NCBI RefSeq assembly: GCF_900217815.1
Contig: NZ_OBMT01000009.1
Span: 62,001 to 126,000, forward strand
DNA length: 64,000 nt
Reading direction: 5' to 3'
From: Rhodobacter maris
Lineage (GTDB): Bacteria > Pseudomonadota > Alphaproteobacteria > Rhodobacterales > Rhodobacteraceae
Shown here: positions 1-8,040 of the stretch, one piece after another
How positions within the stretch are numbered: the first letter of the stretch is position 1
Layout of the letters: each line of letters opens with the position of its first letter
Position numbers and translations under genes: made by a program
Notes under the pieces: model-generated
Databases searched by the model: none
What the model was told of the DNA's origin: nothing
The model's input: only the letters and a program-made list of their open reading frames with translations

Positions 1-2332
1 CGGGTCTTTGAAAACTCATATTGAGATCTGCCTGAAACGCGGCCCGGTGGTTGTGGCGAGTTGGTCCGAGGGCGCGCGCGAACGGTTGAAGGGGCTTCTG
101 GAGGATGAGGGGCTCATTGGCGCTCATCTCATAAGTGATGCGCGCAGCATTGCCGGGCTCAGCCTCGCGGTCTGGCCGCTTGATGCGGGATTTGAGGCTG
201 AGGGGCTGACGATCATCTCGGAGCAGGATGTGCTCGGCGACCGTCTGGTGGCAAAACCGCGCCGCAAACGCAAAGCCGAGAACTTTCTGACTGAGGCGCA
301 GAGCCTTTCGCCGGGCGATCTCGTCGTCCATGTCGATCACGGGGTCGGCCGCTACAGGGGGCTTGAGACGATCTCGGCGCTTGGCGCACCGCATGACTGC
401 GTGCTCCTTGAGTATGCTGGCGGAGACCGGCTCTATCTTCCTGTTGAAAACATTGAGCTTCTGAGTCGATACGGGCATGAAGACGGACTTCTCGACAAGC
501 TCGGCGGCGGCGCTTGGCAGGCCAAAAAGGCGAAGCTAAAGGAGCGGATCCGGCAAATTGCCGACCGGCTGATGCGGATTGCGGCAGAGCGGCTTTTGCG
601 CGCCGCGCCGATTCTGGAGGTGCCGCATCATGAATGGGAGGCTTTCGCCGCACGTTTCCCCTATAGTGAAACCGAGGACCAGCTCAGCGCGATCGAGGAT
701 GTTGTGACTGACCTTGGCTCGGGCCGGCCGATGGATCGGCTCGTTGTGGGCGATGTCGGCTTTGGCAAGACCGAGGTGGCGATGCGCGCGGCCTTCATCG
801 CGGCGAATTCCGGCATGCAAGTCGCGGTTATTGCGCCCACGACGCTGCTCGCGCGGCAGCATTATAAGACCTTTGCCGAGCGCTTCCGCGGCACGCCGCT
901 CACAGTAAAACCGCTGTCCCGCTTCGTCTCCGCCAAGGCCGCCACGCAAACCCGCGAGGGGCTGGCTGAGGGCACGGTTGATATTGTTATCGGCACGCAT
1001 GCGGTTTTGGCGAAGGGGGTAAAATTCCGCAACCTTGGGCTTTTAATTATTGATGAAGAACAACATTTTGGCGTTCAGCACAAAGAGCGCCTGAAGGAGA
1101 TGCGCTCCGAGATCCATGTTCTGACGCTCACCGCCACGCCGATTCCGCGGACGTTGCAACTGAGCCTCACGGGCGTGCGCGATCTCTCGATTATTGGCAC
1201 ACCACCGGTCGATCGGCTCGCGATCCGAACTTATGTGAGCGAATTTGATGCGGTCACGATCCGCGAGGCGCTGTTACGGGAACATTATCGGGGCGGGCAG
1301 AGCTTTTATGTGGTGCCGAGAATCTCGGACCTCGCCGAAGTCGAGGACTTCCTGCGCAGCCATGTGCCTGAAGTCAGCTTCATCGTGGCGCATGGTCAGA
1401 TGGCGGCGGGCGAGCTTGATGACAGGATGAACGCGTTCTACGACGGTAAATATGACGTTCTGCTTGCGACAACGATCGTTGAATCGGGGCTCGATATCCC
1501 GACCGCGAATACGATGGTGGTGCATCGCGCGGATATGTTCGGCCTGTCGCAACTCTACCAGATCCGGGGCCGGGTGGGGCGCTCCAAGTTGCGCGCCTAT
1601 TGCTATTTGACCACGAAGCCGCGCCTGCCCCTCACGCCACAGGCGACCAAGCGGCTGCGCCTTCTGGGAAGCCTCGACAGCCTTGGCGCCGGGTTCAATC
1701 TCGCCAGCCAGGATCTCGATCTGCGCGGCGCGGGCAACCTTCTGGGCGAAGAGCAATCGGGCCATATCAAGGAAGTGGGTTATGAACTCTACCAGGCGAT
1801 GCTTGAAGAGACGATCTCCAAACTCAAATCGGGAGAGTTGACCGAGACAGGCGGCGAGGGCGATTGGTCGCCACAGATCAACCTTGGCGTTCCCGTCATG
1901 ATTCCAGAAGGTTACATACCCGATCTTGATGTGCGACTTGGGCTCTACCGGCGCCTGTCCAGCCTCACCACCAAGGTTGAGCTTGAGGGCTTTGCGGCGG
2001 AACTCATCGACCGGTTTGGCACGTTGCCGAAAGAGGTCAATACGCTTTTGCTCATCGTGCGGATCAAGGCGATGTGCAAGCGCGCGATGATTGCGCGCAT
2101 GGATGCCGGGCCGAAGGGGGCAACGGTGCAATTCCACCTCGACAAGTTCCCGAACCCGGCCGGGCTCGTTGAATTCCTGAACGATCAGCGCGGCCTCGCC
2201 AAGATCAATGGCAACAAGGTCGTCGTGCGGCGCGACTGGAAAAGCGATGGCGAGCGGATCAAAGGTGCTTTTGCCATCGCCCGGGATCTGGCCGAAAAAG
2301 TGGTGGTGGCCAAAACGGCCAGAAACTCATAA
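1..2332 (+). CDS. mfd: Transcription-repair coupling factor Mfd (5' end cut by window)
   Basis: Mfd is the DNA translocase that removes RNA polymerase stalled at lesions and recruits the UvrA repair machinery. The frame is open from the first base, so this is the C-terminal part: about 775 residues against roughly 1150 in the family. The N-terminal UvrB-like domain is missing because of the window edge, not a mutation. Visible parts are the RNAP-interacting region (DLVVHVDHGVGRYRGLE, about residues 103-119), Walker A (VGDVGFGKTEVAMR, near 248), a DEEQ-type Walker B (LLIIDEEQHFG), the TATPIPRTL helicase motif, the motif with RGRVGRS, and the C-terminal TRCF domain. The first listed TTG codon near base 8 is internal, not the true start. 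The stop is followed by a short AT-rich stretch with no clear terminator. Confidence 0.97.
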   Translation, partial: GSLKTHIEICLKRGPVVVASWSEGARERLKGLLEDEGLIGAHLISDARSIAGLSLAVWPLDAGFEAEGLTIISEQDVLGDRLVAKPRRKRKAENFLTEAQSLSPGDLVVHVDHGVGRYRGLETISALGAPHDCVLLEYAGGDRLYLPVENIELLSRYGHEDGLLDKLGGGAWQAKKAKLKERIRQIADRLMRIAAERLLRAAPILEVPHHEWEAFAARFPYSETEDQLSAIEDVVTDLGSGRPMDRLVVGDVGFGKTEVAMRAAFIAANSGMQVAVIAPTTLLARQHYKTFAERFRGTPLTVKPLSRFVSAKAATQTREGLAEGTVDIVIGTHAVLAKGVKFRNLGLLIIDEEQHFGVQHKERLKEMRSEIHVLTLTATPIPRTLQLSLTGVRDLSIIGTPPVDRLAIRTYVSEFDAVTIREALLREHYRGGQSFYVVPRISDLAEVEDFLRSHVPEVSFIVAHGQMAAGELDDRMNAFYDGKYDVLLATTIVESGLDIPTANTMVVHRADMFGLSQLYQIRGRVGRSKLRAYCYLTTKPRLPLTPQATKRLRLLGSLDSLGAGFNLASQDLDLRGAGNLLGEEQSGHIKEVGYELYQAMLEETISKLKSGELTETGGEGDWSPQINLGVPVMIPEGYIPDLDVRLGLYRRLSSLTTKVELEGFAAELIDRFGTLPKEVNTLLLIVRIKAMCKRAMIARMDAGPKGATVQFHLDKFPNPAGLVEFLNDQRGLAKINGNKVVVRRDWKSDGERIKGAFAIARDLAEKVVVAKTARNS

Positions 2333-2601
2333 GTTATTGATATTTAATTTTTTAAATCTGCCGTGAACGGGTTCTGCCCTGGAAGGGTTGCACCCGGATC
2401 ACGTTTCATTTACGACATAGGTGTCGGTTTCGACCGACCGAGCGTTTTGCGCTCCTCGTCGATCGGCCGCGTTCGTGGCCGGTTGCCAGCGGCCCCGCGC
2501 CCTTCGGTGCTTTCCCTGCGGGCCCAGATATTCAAACGGGTTTTCGATGGCAGCGGCGCGTCGGAGATCGTCACGAGAGTGCCGCAGACAGGAGAAAGCC
2601 C
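2333..2601. other. mfd-proX intergenic region
   Basis: This 269-bp gap begins AT-rich just after mfd and becomes GC-rich. A weak promoter-like pair for the downstream transporter can be proposed (TTGCAC at 2388-2393 and TACGAC 17 bases later), but it matches consensus poorly. A Shine-Dalgarno AGGAGA lies about 8 bases before the proX ATG. I see no convincing small gene or terminator. Confidence 0.4.
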
Positions 2602-3603
2602 ATGACGAAGCATCTCGCTTCCGCCTGGCTTGCCGTGCCCTTTGCTGTCCTGGCCCTGCCGGCCTGGGCCGCGGAAGACTGCGGCCGGATCAGTATTGCG
2701 GAAATGAACTGGGCCTCGGCGGGAGTCGCGGCTCAGGTGGACAAGATCATCCTCGAGAAGGGGTATGGTTGCGAAGTCGAGTTGGTGGCGGGCGATACGA
2801 TGCCGACCTTCACCTCGATGAACGAGAAGGGCGAGCCGGATATGGCGCCCGAGCTTTGGGTGAATGCCGTGCGCACGCCGCTCGATGCCGCCGTGGCCGA
2901 GGGGCGGATGGTGATTGCCGCGCAGATCCTCGAAGATGGCGGGGTCGAGGGCTGGTGGATCCCGAAGTATCTCGCCGAGGCGCATCCGGAGATCGACACG
3001 GTGCAAAAAGCGCTCGAGCAACCCGAACTGTTCCCGGCCCCTGAAGACCCGTCGATGGGAGCGGTCTATAATTGCCCGTCGGGCTGGAACTGCCAGATCT
3101 CGACGGCGAACCTGTTCCGCGCGCTCGATGCCGATAAGAAGGGCTTTGTGCTCGTCGATACCGGCTCGGCCGCCGGGCTCGATGGCTCGATTGCCAATGC
3201 TTATGAGCGTAAGGCGGGCTGGCTCGGCTATTACTGGGCGCCGACCGCCATCCTCGGCAAATATGACATGGTGCGTCTCTCGTTCGGGGTGCCGAACGAC
3301 AAGGCGGACTGGGATGCCTGCACCGCCGTGCCGGATTGTCCCGCACCGAAGGTGAATTCTTATCCGGTCTCCGATGTTTATACGGTCGTGACCAAGGAAT
3401 TCTCCGAAAAAGCAAATGTAGCAATGGATTACATCGCAAAGCGGAAATGGTCCAACGCGACGGTGGGCAAGATTCTCGCCTGGATGGACGAGAACCAGGG
3501 CACGAATGAGGATGCTGCGTATCATTTCTTCGAAACGATGCCCGAGCTCTGGCACGCTTGGGTGCCCGAGGATGTGGCAAAACGCATCGAAGACGCGCTC
3601 TGA
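2602..3603 (+). CDS. proX: Glycine betaine/proline ABC transporter, periplasmic binding protein
   Basis: This is the periplasmic receptor of a ProU/OpuA-type importer for quaternary ammonium compounds or related compatible solutes. The 333-residue protein begins with a clear signal peptide (positive MTKH, hydrophobic core, probable cleavage after PAWA near residue 24). The rest fits the OpuAC-type substrate-binding fold and contains many Trp and Tyr residues that could build the aromatic cage used to bind the trimethylammonium group, for example GGVEGWWIPKY. The ATG is preceded by AGGAGA. The permease and ATPase genes follow on the same strand after a GC-rich hairpin, which fits higher expression of the receptor. 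The exact ligand (betaine, proline, choline or dimethylsulfoniopropionate) cannot be read from sequence. Confidence 0.9.
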   Translation: MTKHLASAWLAVPFAVLALPAWAAEDCGRISIAEMNWASAGVAAQVDKIILEKGYGCEVELVAGDTMPTFTSMNEKGEPDMAPELWVNAVRTPLDAAVAEGRMVIAAQILEDGGVEGWWIPKYLAEAHPEIDTVQKALEQPELFPAPEDPSMGAVYNCPSGWNCQISTANLFRALDADKKGFVLVDTGSAAGLDGSIANAYERKAGWLGYYWAPTAILGKYDMVRLSFGVPNDKADWDACTAVPDCPAPKVNSYPVSDVYTVVTKEFSEKANVAMDYIAKRKWSNATVGKILAWMDENQGTNEDAAYHFFETMPELWHAWVPEDVAKRIEDAL

Positions 3604-3616
3604 CAAGATTATCGGT

Positions 3617-3632
3617 CGGGCCTGAGGGCCCG
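3617..3632 (+). promoter_or_regulatory. Intercistronic hairpin between proX and proW
   Basis: CGGGCC and GGCCCG form a 6-bp stem with a TGAG loop just after the proX stop. There is no T-run, so it is more likely to affect mRNA stability or cause partial attenuation than full termination. Confidence 0.4.
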
Positions 3633-3664
3633 GCCCCTCCCGACCCTGAGCAGAAAGGAACGGC

Positions 3665-4576
3665 ATGGCCGCCAGCTGCTGGAGCTTGCCCGATGCCCTG
3701 TGCCACTTCCCGGCGCTGGACAGCGGCACCCTGCGCGTAATGCGCAAAACTGTGGACGGGGGCTTCCGGAACCTTGTTCGCACCTATTCCGACGCCATCG
3801 ACACAGCCACCGCGCCCCTGCAGATCGCGCTGAACGCACTTGAGCGCGCCTTTACGGATACGCCCTGGGTCATCGTGCTGATCGTGCTCCTTGCGTTGGT
3901 GTGGGGGTCGTCACGCAACGCGCGCATCGTCACCGGCGCCGCGTTCGCGATGTTGCTGATCGGATGGATGGGGCTTTGGGATGATACGATGGTGACGCTG
4001 GCCATGGTTTCCGTCTGCACGCTGATTGCGGTCGCGATCGGCCTGCCGATCGGCATTCTGGCCGCCCGCTCAGAGCGGATGCAACGTCTCGTCAACCCGG
4101 TGCTCGACGTGATGCAGACGCTGCCGAGCTTTGTCTATCTCATTCCCGTTGTTGTGATTTTTGGCATCGGGAAAGTGCCTGGCATGATCGCCGTAGTGAT
4201 CTATGCGGTGCCACCGATGATCCGGCTGACCAACCTCGGCATCCGCATGGTCGATGCCGATGTGCTTGAGGCGGCCGAGGCCTTCGGCTCCTCGCCGCGC
4301 CAAAAGCTCTGGAACGTGCAATTGCCGCTCGCACTGCCTGCGCTGATGACCGGGGTGAACCAGACGATCATGATGTCCCTCTCGATGGTCGTCGTGGCCT
4401 CGATGGTGGGCGTGGGAGGCTTGGGCAAAAACGTGCTGCAGGCGATCAACAACCAGTTCTTCACCATGGGCTTTCTGAACGGCTTCGCGCTTGTTGCCAT
4501 TGCCATCGTTTTTGACCGCGCGTCGCAGGCCTTCGGGCACCGGTTGCAAAAACACCGCGAGGTCCATCATGACTGA
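3665..4576 (+). CDS. proW: Glycine betaine/proline ABC transporter permease
   Basis: This is the inner-membrane channel subunit of the ProU-type importer. It has 303 residues with about six to seven membrane segments and a short cytoplasmic N-terminus. The binding-protein-dependent transport domain covers about residues 95-290. The EAA-type loop that docks on the ATPase is seen as EAAEAFGSSPRQKLWNVQLP, as expected for the family. The ATG at 3665 is preceded by AAGGAA at good spacing. The stop overlaps the start of the ATPase gene by 8 bases (ATGACTGA), implying translational coupling. Confidence 0.92.
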   Translation: MAASCWSLPDALCHFPALDSGTLRVMRKTVDGGFRNLVRTYSDAIDTATAPLQIALNALERAFTDTPWVIVLIVLLALVWGSSRNARIVTGAAFAMLLIGWMGLWDDTMVTLAMVSVCTLIAVAIGLPIGILAARSERMQRLVNPVLDVMQTLPSFVYLIPVVVIFGIGKVPGMIAVVIYAVPPMIRLTNLGIRMVDADVLEAAEAFGSSPRQKLWNVQLPLALPALMTGVNQTIMMSLSMVVVASMVGVGGLGKNVLQAINNQFFTMGFLNGFALVAIAIVFDRASQAFGHRLQKHREVHHD

Positions 4577-5654
4577 CACAAGCGTTCTTATAAACGATGA
4601 AGACGAAGCGGCGCCCGCAGGCCCCGGAATCGAAATAAAAAGCCTTTACAAGATCTTCGGGCCAAACCCTCAGAAGTGGATCGACTGCGTCAAGGCTGGG
4701 ATGAGCAAAGAAGAGCTCAACCGCAAGCACGGCCATGTGCTCGGGTTGACCGACATCTCGCTCGAAATCCCGCCGGGCAAGATCTCCGTGATCATGGGGC
4801 TTTCGGGCTCGGGCAAATCGACGCTCATTCGCCATATCAACGGGCTGATCGCCCCCACCGTGGGCGAGATCGTCTGCGACGGGGCCGATATCTGTCAGAT
4901 GTCGGCCAAAACCCTGCGCCAGTTCCGCCGTTCCCGTACCGCAATGGTGTTCCAGAAATTCGCGCTTCTGCCGCATCGCACCGTACTCGAAAACACCTGC
5001 TACGGGCTCGACATTCAGGGTGTGCCACGCGCGACCTCCGAGCCCGTGGCGCGGCGCTGGATCACGCGAGTCGGGCTGAAGGGCTTCGAGGAGAGCTATC
5101 CCTCGCAGCTTTCGGGCGGCATGCAGCAACGCGTGGGGCTGGCGCGCGCGCTTGCCACCGATGCCGACATCCTTTTGATGGACGAGGCTTTTTCGGCGCT
5201 CGATCCGCTCATTCGGCTGGACATGCAGGCGGTTTTGCTGGAGCTTCAACAGGAGTTGCAAAAGACCATCGTCTTCATCACCCATGATCTCGACGAGGCC
5301 TTGCGGCTGGGCGACCGGATCGCGATCTTGCGTGATGGCAAGCTTGAACAGGTGGGAACGGGGCAACAGATCGTGCAACATCCGGCCAATGATTATGTTT
5401 CTGCCTTCGTGCGCGAGGTGAACCGGGGCAGGGTGCTGCAAGCTGCCACAGTGGCAGGACCGCTTCCCGAGGGGAAGCTGCCAGCCATGACCTTGCCCGG
5501 AAAACTCGTGCTCGAAGAGGCAGCGCGGCGGATGCTCGACGCGGGAGTTTTGCGGGCAACTGTCGTGAGCGCGCGCAACCGGCCGCGTGGCGTGCTGGAG
5601 ATGGCTGATCTGCTGTCGGCTATGGTGCAACGCACCGAAACTTCCCCTCAGTAA
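4569..5654 (+). CDS. proV: Glycine betaine/proline ABC transporter ATP-binding protein
   Basis: This is the cytoplasmic ATPase of the ProU-type importer, 361 residues. I start it at the ATG at 4569, which overlaps the permease stop, because the longer frame upstream reads through proW. Walker A is GLSGSGKST, the signature is LSGGMQQRVGLARAL, Walker B is ILLMDEAFSALDP and the switch His lies in FITHDLDEAL. The N-terminal stretch with YKIFGPNPQ and the helix before Walker A are typical of the ProV subfamily rather than generic ABC ATPases. The C-terminal about 80 residues resemble a short, degenerate CBS-like tail, the region that senses ionic strength in relatives. A small regulator gene follows 11 bases later. 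Confidence 0.93.
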   Translation: MTDTSVLINDEDEAAPAGPGIEIKSLYKIFGPNPQKWIDCVKAGMSKEELNRKHGHVLGLTDISLEIPPGKISVIMGLSGSGKSTLIRHINGLIAPTVGEIVCDGADICQMSAKTLRQFRRSRTAMVFQKFALLPHRTVLENTCYGLDIQGVPRATSEPVARRWITRVGLKGFEESYPSQLSGGMQQRVGLARALATDADILLMDEAFSALDPLIRLDMQAVLLELQQELQKTIVFITHDLDEALRLGDRIAILRDGKLEQVGTGQQIVQHPANDYVSAFVREVNRGRVLQAATVAGPLPEGKLPAMTLPGKLVLEEAARRMLDAGVLRATVVSARNRPRGVLEMADLLSAMVQRTETSPQ

Positions 5655-5665
5655 AGGAGAGGCGC

Positions 5666-6055
5666 ATGGACGCGGAAGACCCCGATCACTGGTTCGACGA
5701 GGCGGTGGCAACCTTCGGAGACCGGCTTGCAGCGGCGCGCGAGGCGGCCGGGCTGAGCCGCAGCGACCTTGCCGAGAAGCTTGGCGCATTGCCGGAGATC
5801 TATTGCAGCTGGGAGGATGATGCGGCGATGCCGCGCGCCAACCAGATCCAGATGCTCTCGGGCATGCTGGGTGTCTCGCTCTCCTGGCTGTTGACAGGCG
5901 AGGGCCCCGGCATTCCGGCCCCGCATGAAGCCGCCGCGGCGACGGCCGAAGCCGAGGCGGAGCTGGAACGGCTCACCGAGGATCTGGCTGCGACACAGGC
6001 GCGGATGGAACTTCTGGAGGAGCGCGTGCGGCAGATGATGCTGCGGCTGGAATAA
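5666..6055 (+). CDS. Small XRE-family helix-turn-helix regulator with coiled-coil tail
   Basis: This 129-residue protein has an XRE/Cro-type HTH at about residues 18-75 (RLAAAREAAGLSRSDLAEKL, then a recognition helix and LSGMLGVSLSWLLTGEG). An Ala/Glu-rich heptad-like helix at about 88-129 probably acts as a dimerising coiled coil. The ATG follows AAAGGAGAGGC, a strong ribosome site. It is 11 bases downstream of proV and ahead of a Rho-independent terminator, so it is very likely the last gene of the transporter operon. A role as a local regulator of the transporter is inferred from position only. Confidence 0.8.
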   Translation: MDAEDPDHWFDEAVATFGDRLAAAREAAGLSRSDLAEKLGALPEIYCSWEDDAAMPRANQIQMLSGMLGVSLSWLLTGEGPGIPAPHEAAAATAEAEAELERLTEDLAATQARMELLEERVRQMMLRLE

Positions 6056-6075
6056 TAATATAGATCAATAGTTTG

Positions 6076-6106
6076 CGGCGCGCCCCTTTCAGGGGCGCGC
6101 CGTTTT
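6076..6106 (+). terminator. Rho-independent terminator of the proXWV-xre operon
   Basis: There is a perfect 12-bp GC-rich stem (6076-6087 with 6091-6102), a 3-base loop TTC and then TTTT. The T-run overlaps the stop codon of the convergent exporter gene. The opposite strand lacks a T-run after the stem. Confidence 0.85.
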
Positions 6107-7325
6107 ATGCCGGGTCGTCGGTGAAGCTCATGATCACGAAAGCGAGCCCCGAACAGCTCAATGTGGCCAGCACAACGGGCAGCGGTGTGCCGTTGAACAT
6201 CTGACCCACCGGCGCCGCGATCAGCACGGCGCCCACGGTCGAGAGCGCCGAAACGACCGAGGCTGTCATCCCCGCCAGATGCCCCATGCTCTGCATCGCA
6301 AGCGCGTTGAGATTGCCAAAGGTGATCCCCGCCATCATGAAGACCGTAACCGCCCAGCAGAAGAGGAATACGAAGCCCGCTGGCGGCGCCACCGCTCCGG
6401 TCAGCACGAGGACGAGCATCACGCTTGAGGAAATGATCTGCATCAGATAGGTGCCGCGCACGATCCGCCGCATGCCAAGCCGCATCACGAACGCCGCGTT
6501 GAAGCCGGTGCCGGTGCCCGCAAGGATGGCGATCAGCGCAAACCAGCGCGGAAAACTCTCGGTCACGCCGAAGACGGCAAATAGTTGCTGCGAGCAGGAG
6601 AGCATCGTGAACATCTGTGCAAAGCCGAGCGTCATCACCAATGTGTAGAGCCGCACTTCGCGGCTGCCGAGCACTTCCTTCGCGCCGGCAAGAAGCAGGC
6701 TCGGGTGCAACGGGCGGCGCTTTTCGGGGGCGAGCGTTTCGGGCTGGCGAAGGCTCAGCCACAATAGCCCCACCACCGCAAAGAGAATGAACGCATAGAA
6801 CACGCCACGCCAGCCGGAAAAGCCGATGATCACTTGCCCGAGCGAGGGTGCGAGCGCGGGCACAAGGATGAAAACCATCATGATGAAGGCGGTGACCTTC
6901 GCCATTTCTCGCCCGGCAAAGAGGTCGCGCACCAGCGCCATCGGCACGATCCGTGGTGCGGCGGCGCCAAAGCCTTGAAGCGCGCGCGCGGCCAGCAGCA
7001 TCTCGAGGCTCTGTGCCTGCGCCCCGAGAAAGGCACCGATGACAAAGATCACCACGCCGATCAGGATCGTGTATTTCCGTCCGATCGCATCGGAAAGCGG
7101 CCCGGCGAGAAAGGTGCCGAGCCCCATACCCGCCATGAAGACAGTGAGCACAAGCTGCGCGCGGTTTACCGCCTCTGGGCTGAGCGTTTCGGCGATTTCG
7201 GGCAATGCGGGCAGCATCGCGTCGATGGAAAAGGCGACAGTAGCGGCCAGAAGCGCCATCATCGCAGTGAATTCAAAGGCGGGCAGGCGCCGCGGCACGG
7301 CGCTCTTGGTTTCGGGGTGAGTCAT
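6105..7325 (-). CDS. MFS multidrug exporter, Bcr/CflA family
   Basis: This is a 12-helix major facilitator, probably a drug:H+ antiporter of the Bcr/CflA type (DHA1). I start at the ATG at 7325 (MTHPETKS), preceded by GAAAGG, rather than at an upstream start 38 codons earlier that has no good ribosome site and overlaps the neighbouring gene. The product is about 406 residues, normal for the family. Motif A-like GPLSDAIGRKYT lies between helices 2 and 3, and the early FSIDAMLPALPEI is a Bcr/CflA hallmark. It is convergent with the XRE gene and lies downstream of a DsbA-family gene. The substrate is unknown. Confidence 0.88.
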   Translation of the reverse strand: MTHPETKSAVPRRLPAFEFTAMMALLAATVAFSIDAMLPALPEIAETLSPEAVNRAQLVLTVFMAGMGLGTFLAGPLSDAIGRKYTILIGVVIFVIGAFLGAQAQSLEMLLAARALQGFGAAAPRIVPMALVRDLFAGREMAKVTAFIMMVFILVPALAPSLGQVIIGFSGWRGVFYAFILFAVVGLLWLSLRQPETLAPEKRRPLHPSLLLAGAKEVLGSREVRLYTLVMTLGFAQMFTMLSCSQQLFAVFGVTESFPRWFALIAILAGTGTGFNAAFVMRLGMRRIVRGTYLMQIISSSVMLVLVLTGAVAPPAGFVFLFCWAVTVFMMAGITFGNLNALAMQSMGHLAGMTASVVSALSTVGAVLIAAPVGQMFNGTPLPVVLATLSCSGLAFVIMSFTDDPA

Positions 7326-7416
7326 CTCAAAGCCTTTCGGGGTCGGCCGGACCATAGCGGAAGTGACGCCAAAGGCCAGAGCCCGCAACTGCCTTGGCTG
7401 TGCGCTGATGCGCAGG

Positions 7417-8040
7417 TCAGAGGGCGGAGATTTCGTCAATCAGGGTGCACCAGAACGGCGTATCCTGCGCCCCGGTGATCACATGTTCATCGCCAAGGAT
7501 GAAGGTGGGCACTGCGGTGATCCCGCGCGCGCGGGCATGGGCTTCGCGCGCGGCGATCGTATCGCCATCGGCGTCGGAGCCAAGCAGCCGTCTGATGAGC
7601 CGCGCATCGAGCCCGGTTTCGGCGGCAATCGCTTCGAGCACGGCGGGGGCGCCGATGTCGCGCCCCTCGCGCCAGTAGGCTCGCATCAGCGCCGCCATCA
7701 CCGGGCTTTGCCGCCCCTCGATCCCCGCCCAATACAGGAGCCGCAAGGCATCACGGCTGTTTGGCATTCTGGCGATCGCGGGAAGGTTCAACGCCACCCC
7801 CGCCGCTTGCGCCGCCTCGATTATCGGAAGCTCGGCGCGGGCGGCCTCGGCGCCGTAGCGCGCCTTCAGGAAGGCCGCGCGCTCCATGCCTTCGGACGGG
7901 AGTTGCGGATAGAGCCGGAACGGATACCACGCCAGCGCGAAAGGATGATCGGGCCGTGCCTCCAGCGCGCGGTCGAGTGCGGCCTTTGCGAGATAGCACC
8001 ATGGGCAGGTCGGATCTGCGAAGATATCAAGCGCTATCAT
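7417..8040 (-). CDS. DsbA-family FrnE-like oxidoreductase
   Basis: This 207-residue thioredoxin-fold protein of the DsbA/2-hydroxychromene-2-carboxylate isomerase superfamily has the active site CPWC at residues 13-16 and the cis-proline region GITAVPTFILG near residues 173-183. It lacks a signal peptide, so it acts in the cytoplasm, like FrnE-type proteins. Its start overlaps the stop of the upstream acyl-CoA ligase gene by 4 bases (ATGA), so the two are co-translated. A disulfide isomerase or a glutathione-linked detoxification role are both possible; the sequence does not decide between them. Confidence 0.85.
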   Translation of the reverse strand: MIALDIFADPTCPWCYLAKAALDRALEARPDHPFALAWYPFRLYPQLPSEGMERAAFLKARYGAEAARAELPIIEAAQAAGVALNLPAIARMPNSRDALRLLYWAGIEGRQSPVMAALMRAYWREGRDIGAPAVLEAIAAETGLDARLIRRLLGSDADGDTIAAREAHARARGITAVPTFILGDEHVITGAQDTPFWCTLIDEISAL

